Assembly: GCA_049115735.1 (NCBI GenBank)
Contig: JAGDZP010000002.1
Span: 62,001-126,000, forward strand
Length of the DNA: 64,000 nucleotides
Source of the DNA: CAXBNB01 sp049115735
GTDB taxonomy: Bacteria > Bacteroidota > Bacteroidia > Cytophagales > Cyclobacteriaceae
Reading direction: 5' to 3'
Part shown: positions 62,374 to 64,000 of the stretch, piece after piece
How the letters are laid out: each line of letters opens with the position of its first letter
Position numbering within the stretch: the stretch's first letter is position 1
The notes under the pieces: generated by a model
Database searches by the model: none
Seen by the model: only the letters and a program-made list of their open reading frames with translations
What the model was told of the DNA's origin: nothing
Position numbers and translations under genes: made by a program

Positions 62374-63437
62374 TTTGTGTCTATTGTTTTCCATATTCTC
62401 CCATCTTGTATGATGTGCCATACAGTGGATGCATCTATCCTATAGCTCGCTTCAAAGAGCGAGTTTGTGGTCTGAATATCTAGTGCGTTTAGATTAATGT
62501 TTTTGTTGGTGGATCCTAGATTTAAATCAGTGAAGTTTTGGCTATACCTACCATGTAGGTTCCTATATTTCTTTTGTGAAACATATATTTTCCTTAGAAA
62601 AGACTGAATATAATAGGAGCTACTATTTGAGAAAATGTCAACACCATTCCCTACAACCTTATCTGAGAACTGAACATAACCCCAGGTTTCCGGTTGATGC
62701 ATGGCTACTACTCCTTGCGCAGACCATACCCAGTTAAATTCCGGAAAAGGCTTCTTTGTATTAGGGTCAATCAGTTTGTTGTAATGCTTATCAGTTTGCC
62801 AGTTCACCCTCGAAAAATTTACTCGCCATTGATCGCCTGCTTCGGGTGTTCCTCGAGCCGCTTCTTTCAATATTTCCCAGGGTATGGCTAACTCCACAGT
62901 CCACCCCCTGTCTAAATCGCTCGAATCATTTAACGTTCCATCAATCCAAACGCCTTTTTTTAGTCCAGAAATATCCCAAGCGTCGATGGCAGGACCGCCA
63001 TCCCGATATGGCTTAAGGAGCATAAGATCCCAGACGGTTCCAAGTGCGTTTATTTCTAATTCATAATAATTGTGCGTATCACCGTCAGGGTCAATGAAAA
63101 CTTCAAAATCATTTTCATGAAAGATGACAGCATCCCTTTTAGTGTAAGTAGCCCAAATATGTGGCTCCTCGAGTTTAGCGGCGATGTAGAAGTAATTTTC
63201 GTCCCAAAGCATTTTGACACGCGTGTCATACAAAGGTTTTGGTTTAGCATTTCCTTCAATATCTACAAACTTTTGAGACCAGTCGGCGAGCTGCCACGAC
63301 TCTTCATTCAACATGCCATCAATGATCATTTTGTTTATTGGTTTCGAGCAGACGTACTTTTGAGGCTTCTGACTATGGATGCTACCAGCTGTAATCAGTA
63401 TTGTGATGAAGACAGAAAAAACTATTTTAAAAATCAT
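62370..63437 (-). CDS. Secreted CBM9-like carbohydrate-binding protein
   Basis: About 355 residues from the ATG at 63437, which opens a signal peptide (MIFKIVFSVFITILITAGSI). An earlier ATG in frame at 63479 is less likely. Residues 25-250 fit the family 9 carbohydrate-binding-like domain: NKMIIDGMLNEESWQLADWS, then VKMLWDENYFYIAAKLEEPH, then HENDFEVFIDPDGDTHNYYE. WTVELAIPWEILKEAARGTP with VNFSRVNWQ closes the core. A C-terminal stretch of about 90 residues has no recognised domain. It is the first gene of a two-gene operon with GH92, overlapping it by ATGA. Confidence 0.85.
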   Translation of the reverse strand: MIFKIVFSVFITILITAGSIHSQKPQKYVCSKPINKMIIDGMLNEESWQLADWSQKFVDIEGNAKPKPLYDTRVKMLWDENYFYIAAKLEEPHIWATYTKRDAVIFHENDFEVFIDPDGDTHNYYELEINALGTVWDLMLLKPYRDGGPAIDAWDISGLKKGVWIDGTLNDSSDLDRGWTVELAIPWEILKEAARGTPEAGDQWRVNFSRVNWQTDKHYNKLIDPNTKKPFPEFNWVWSAQGVVAMHQPETWGYVQFSDKVVGNGVDIFSNSSSYYIQSFLRKIYVSQKKYRNLHGRYSQNFTDLNLGSTNKNINLNALDIQTTNSLFEASYRIDASTVWHIIQDGRIWKTIDTK

Positions 63438-63638
63438 TAACCTATGCAAAATTGTGTGTTCAATTGAATTTGAAGCCAAACGGATCGAGAATTAGGGCGC
63501 CCAAGATATTAATATAAACTGTTAATTCAGGTGAAACCAGAACTACTTCAAATGTTTTCTAGCAATAGTCTATTTGATGAAAATTCATGATCATAAGGCA
63601 ATGATGATAATAAAAACAAAAAAATATAAATGAAACCT

Positions 63639-63662
63639 AGGGTATGTCAATTAGGATACGTC
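63639..63662 (+). promoter_or_regulatory. Imperfect direct repeat upstream of the ECF sigma gene
   Basis: AGGGTATGTC (63639-63648) and AGGATACGTC (63653-63662) are similar 10-mers with a 14-bp period. They lie about 70 bp before the sigma-factor ATG in the divergent 294-bp gap. Such pairs can be ECF or regulator sites; nothing firmer is visible. The rest of the gap (63438-63731) has no other ORF. Confidence 0.3.
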
Positions 63663-63731
63663 TATATACATAAGATTGGGGAACGAGTGAGAAATGGAGT
63701 AATTTTATTAATGAACAACCCAAATTAACCC

Positions 63732-64000
63732 ATGAATACAGAAATCAAAATATGGATTTCTAAAGTTGCCGAGGAGGATGATTCACGTTCATTTCGTTTA
63801 TTATTCAATAATTACTACGACAGGCTGCTCAAAATAGCTCAGTACTTTGTCAAAAGCGATGTGCTATCTGAGGAAATTGTAGTAGATGTTTTTGTTAGCA
63901 CCTGGAAAAACAGGCATAAACTTTTAGAGATTGAAAAGCTTGATCATTTTCTATTTTCAGCTGTAAAAAGGAAGTCGATCGATTACCTGCGAAAGCTCAA
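63732..64000 (+). CDS. ECF-type RNA polymerase sigma factor, N-terminal part (cut by window edge)
   Basis: The first 89 codons of a sigma-70 family ECF factor. Region 2 is recognisable: SFRLLFNNYYDRLLKIAQYF, then SEEIVVDVFVSTWKNRHKL, the usual D-V-F-x-x-x-W form. FLFSAVKRKSIDYLRKL leads on to the linker. The start ATG (63732) follows an AT-rich leader. Such factors in Bacteroidota usually precede a FecR-type anti-sigma and a SusCD-like transport system. Those, if present, lie beyond the window. It is divergent from the CBM9-GH92 operon and could control it (inference). Confidence 0.9.
   Translation, partial: MNTEIKIWISKVAEEDDSRSFRLLFNNYYDRLLKIAQYFVKSDVLSEEIVVDVFVSTWKNRHKLLEIEKLDHFLFSAVKRKSIDYLRKL

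Overview
The window looks like the chromosome of a marine, aerobic Bacteroidota bacterium, most likely of the Cytophagales. The evidence is the family set (FtsK with an acidic linker, PhoB/PhoR-type pair, DUF1684, DUF3108, DUF4382, NRDE, DUF1080 and GH92 proteins), the near absence of Shine-Dalgarno sequences, TAnnTTTG-type -7 promoter elements, many lipoproteins and many sulfatases. No rRNA, tRNA, CRISPR array or complete insertion sequence was seen.

Region 1 (1-29 kb) is mostly housekeeping: htpG (cut by the left edge), trmN6, rnhA, marC, aroQ, xerD, pyrD, ftsK, a LolA-like protein, radC, a two-component pair, a frameshifted DUF3108 gene, a predicted aminopeptidase, recA and valS. Set into it are three accessory islets. 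One is a TetR-RraA-enolase operon (1984-4449) behind a perfect 34-bp palindrome. One is an esterase plus sulfatase pair (13.5-15.8 kb). One is a glucuronoyl esterase followed by a BCCT transporter (18.2-21 kb).

Region 2 (29-48 kb) is a polysaccharide-degradation island with no SusC/SusD pair in view. It holds GH20, three DUF1080 proteins, four complete sulfatases, a deleted sulfatase and a double beta-helix protein. It also holds an alginate-lyase-family protein and an unassigned 728-aa lipoprotein with a GH67/GH20-like layout. One of the four sulfatases is fused to a GH78 rhamnosidase. Sulfated rhamnose plus uronic-acid chemistry points to an ulvan-like green-algal polymer (inference). Several gene relics lie between the genes (32.2, 36.6, 42.7 and 48.0 kb), so the island has been eroded and rearranged.

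Region 3 (48-54 kb) holds small envelope proteins, a DUF4382 lipoprotein, an overlapping pair of secreted proteins (beta-propeller-like and Ig-like) and a secreted propeller protein with a histidine-rich N-terminus. Region 4 (54-60 kb) is an oxidoreductase module: an SDR, a Tat-exported aldo/keto reductase, a Tat-exported enolase-superfamily protein and a PQQ dehydrogenase lipoprotein with a cytochrome c domain. The two Tat genes share the same leader and a 22-bp inverted-repeat element at the same distance from the start codon. Region 5 (60-64 kb) is a CBM9-like plus GH92 operon, divergent from an ECF sigma factor cut by the right edge.
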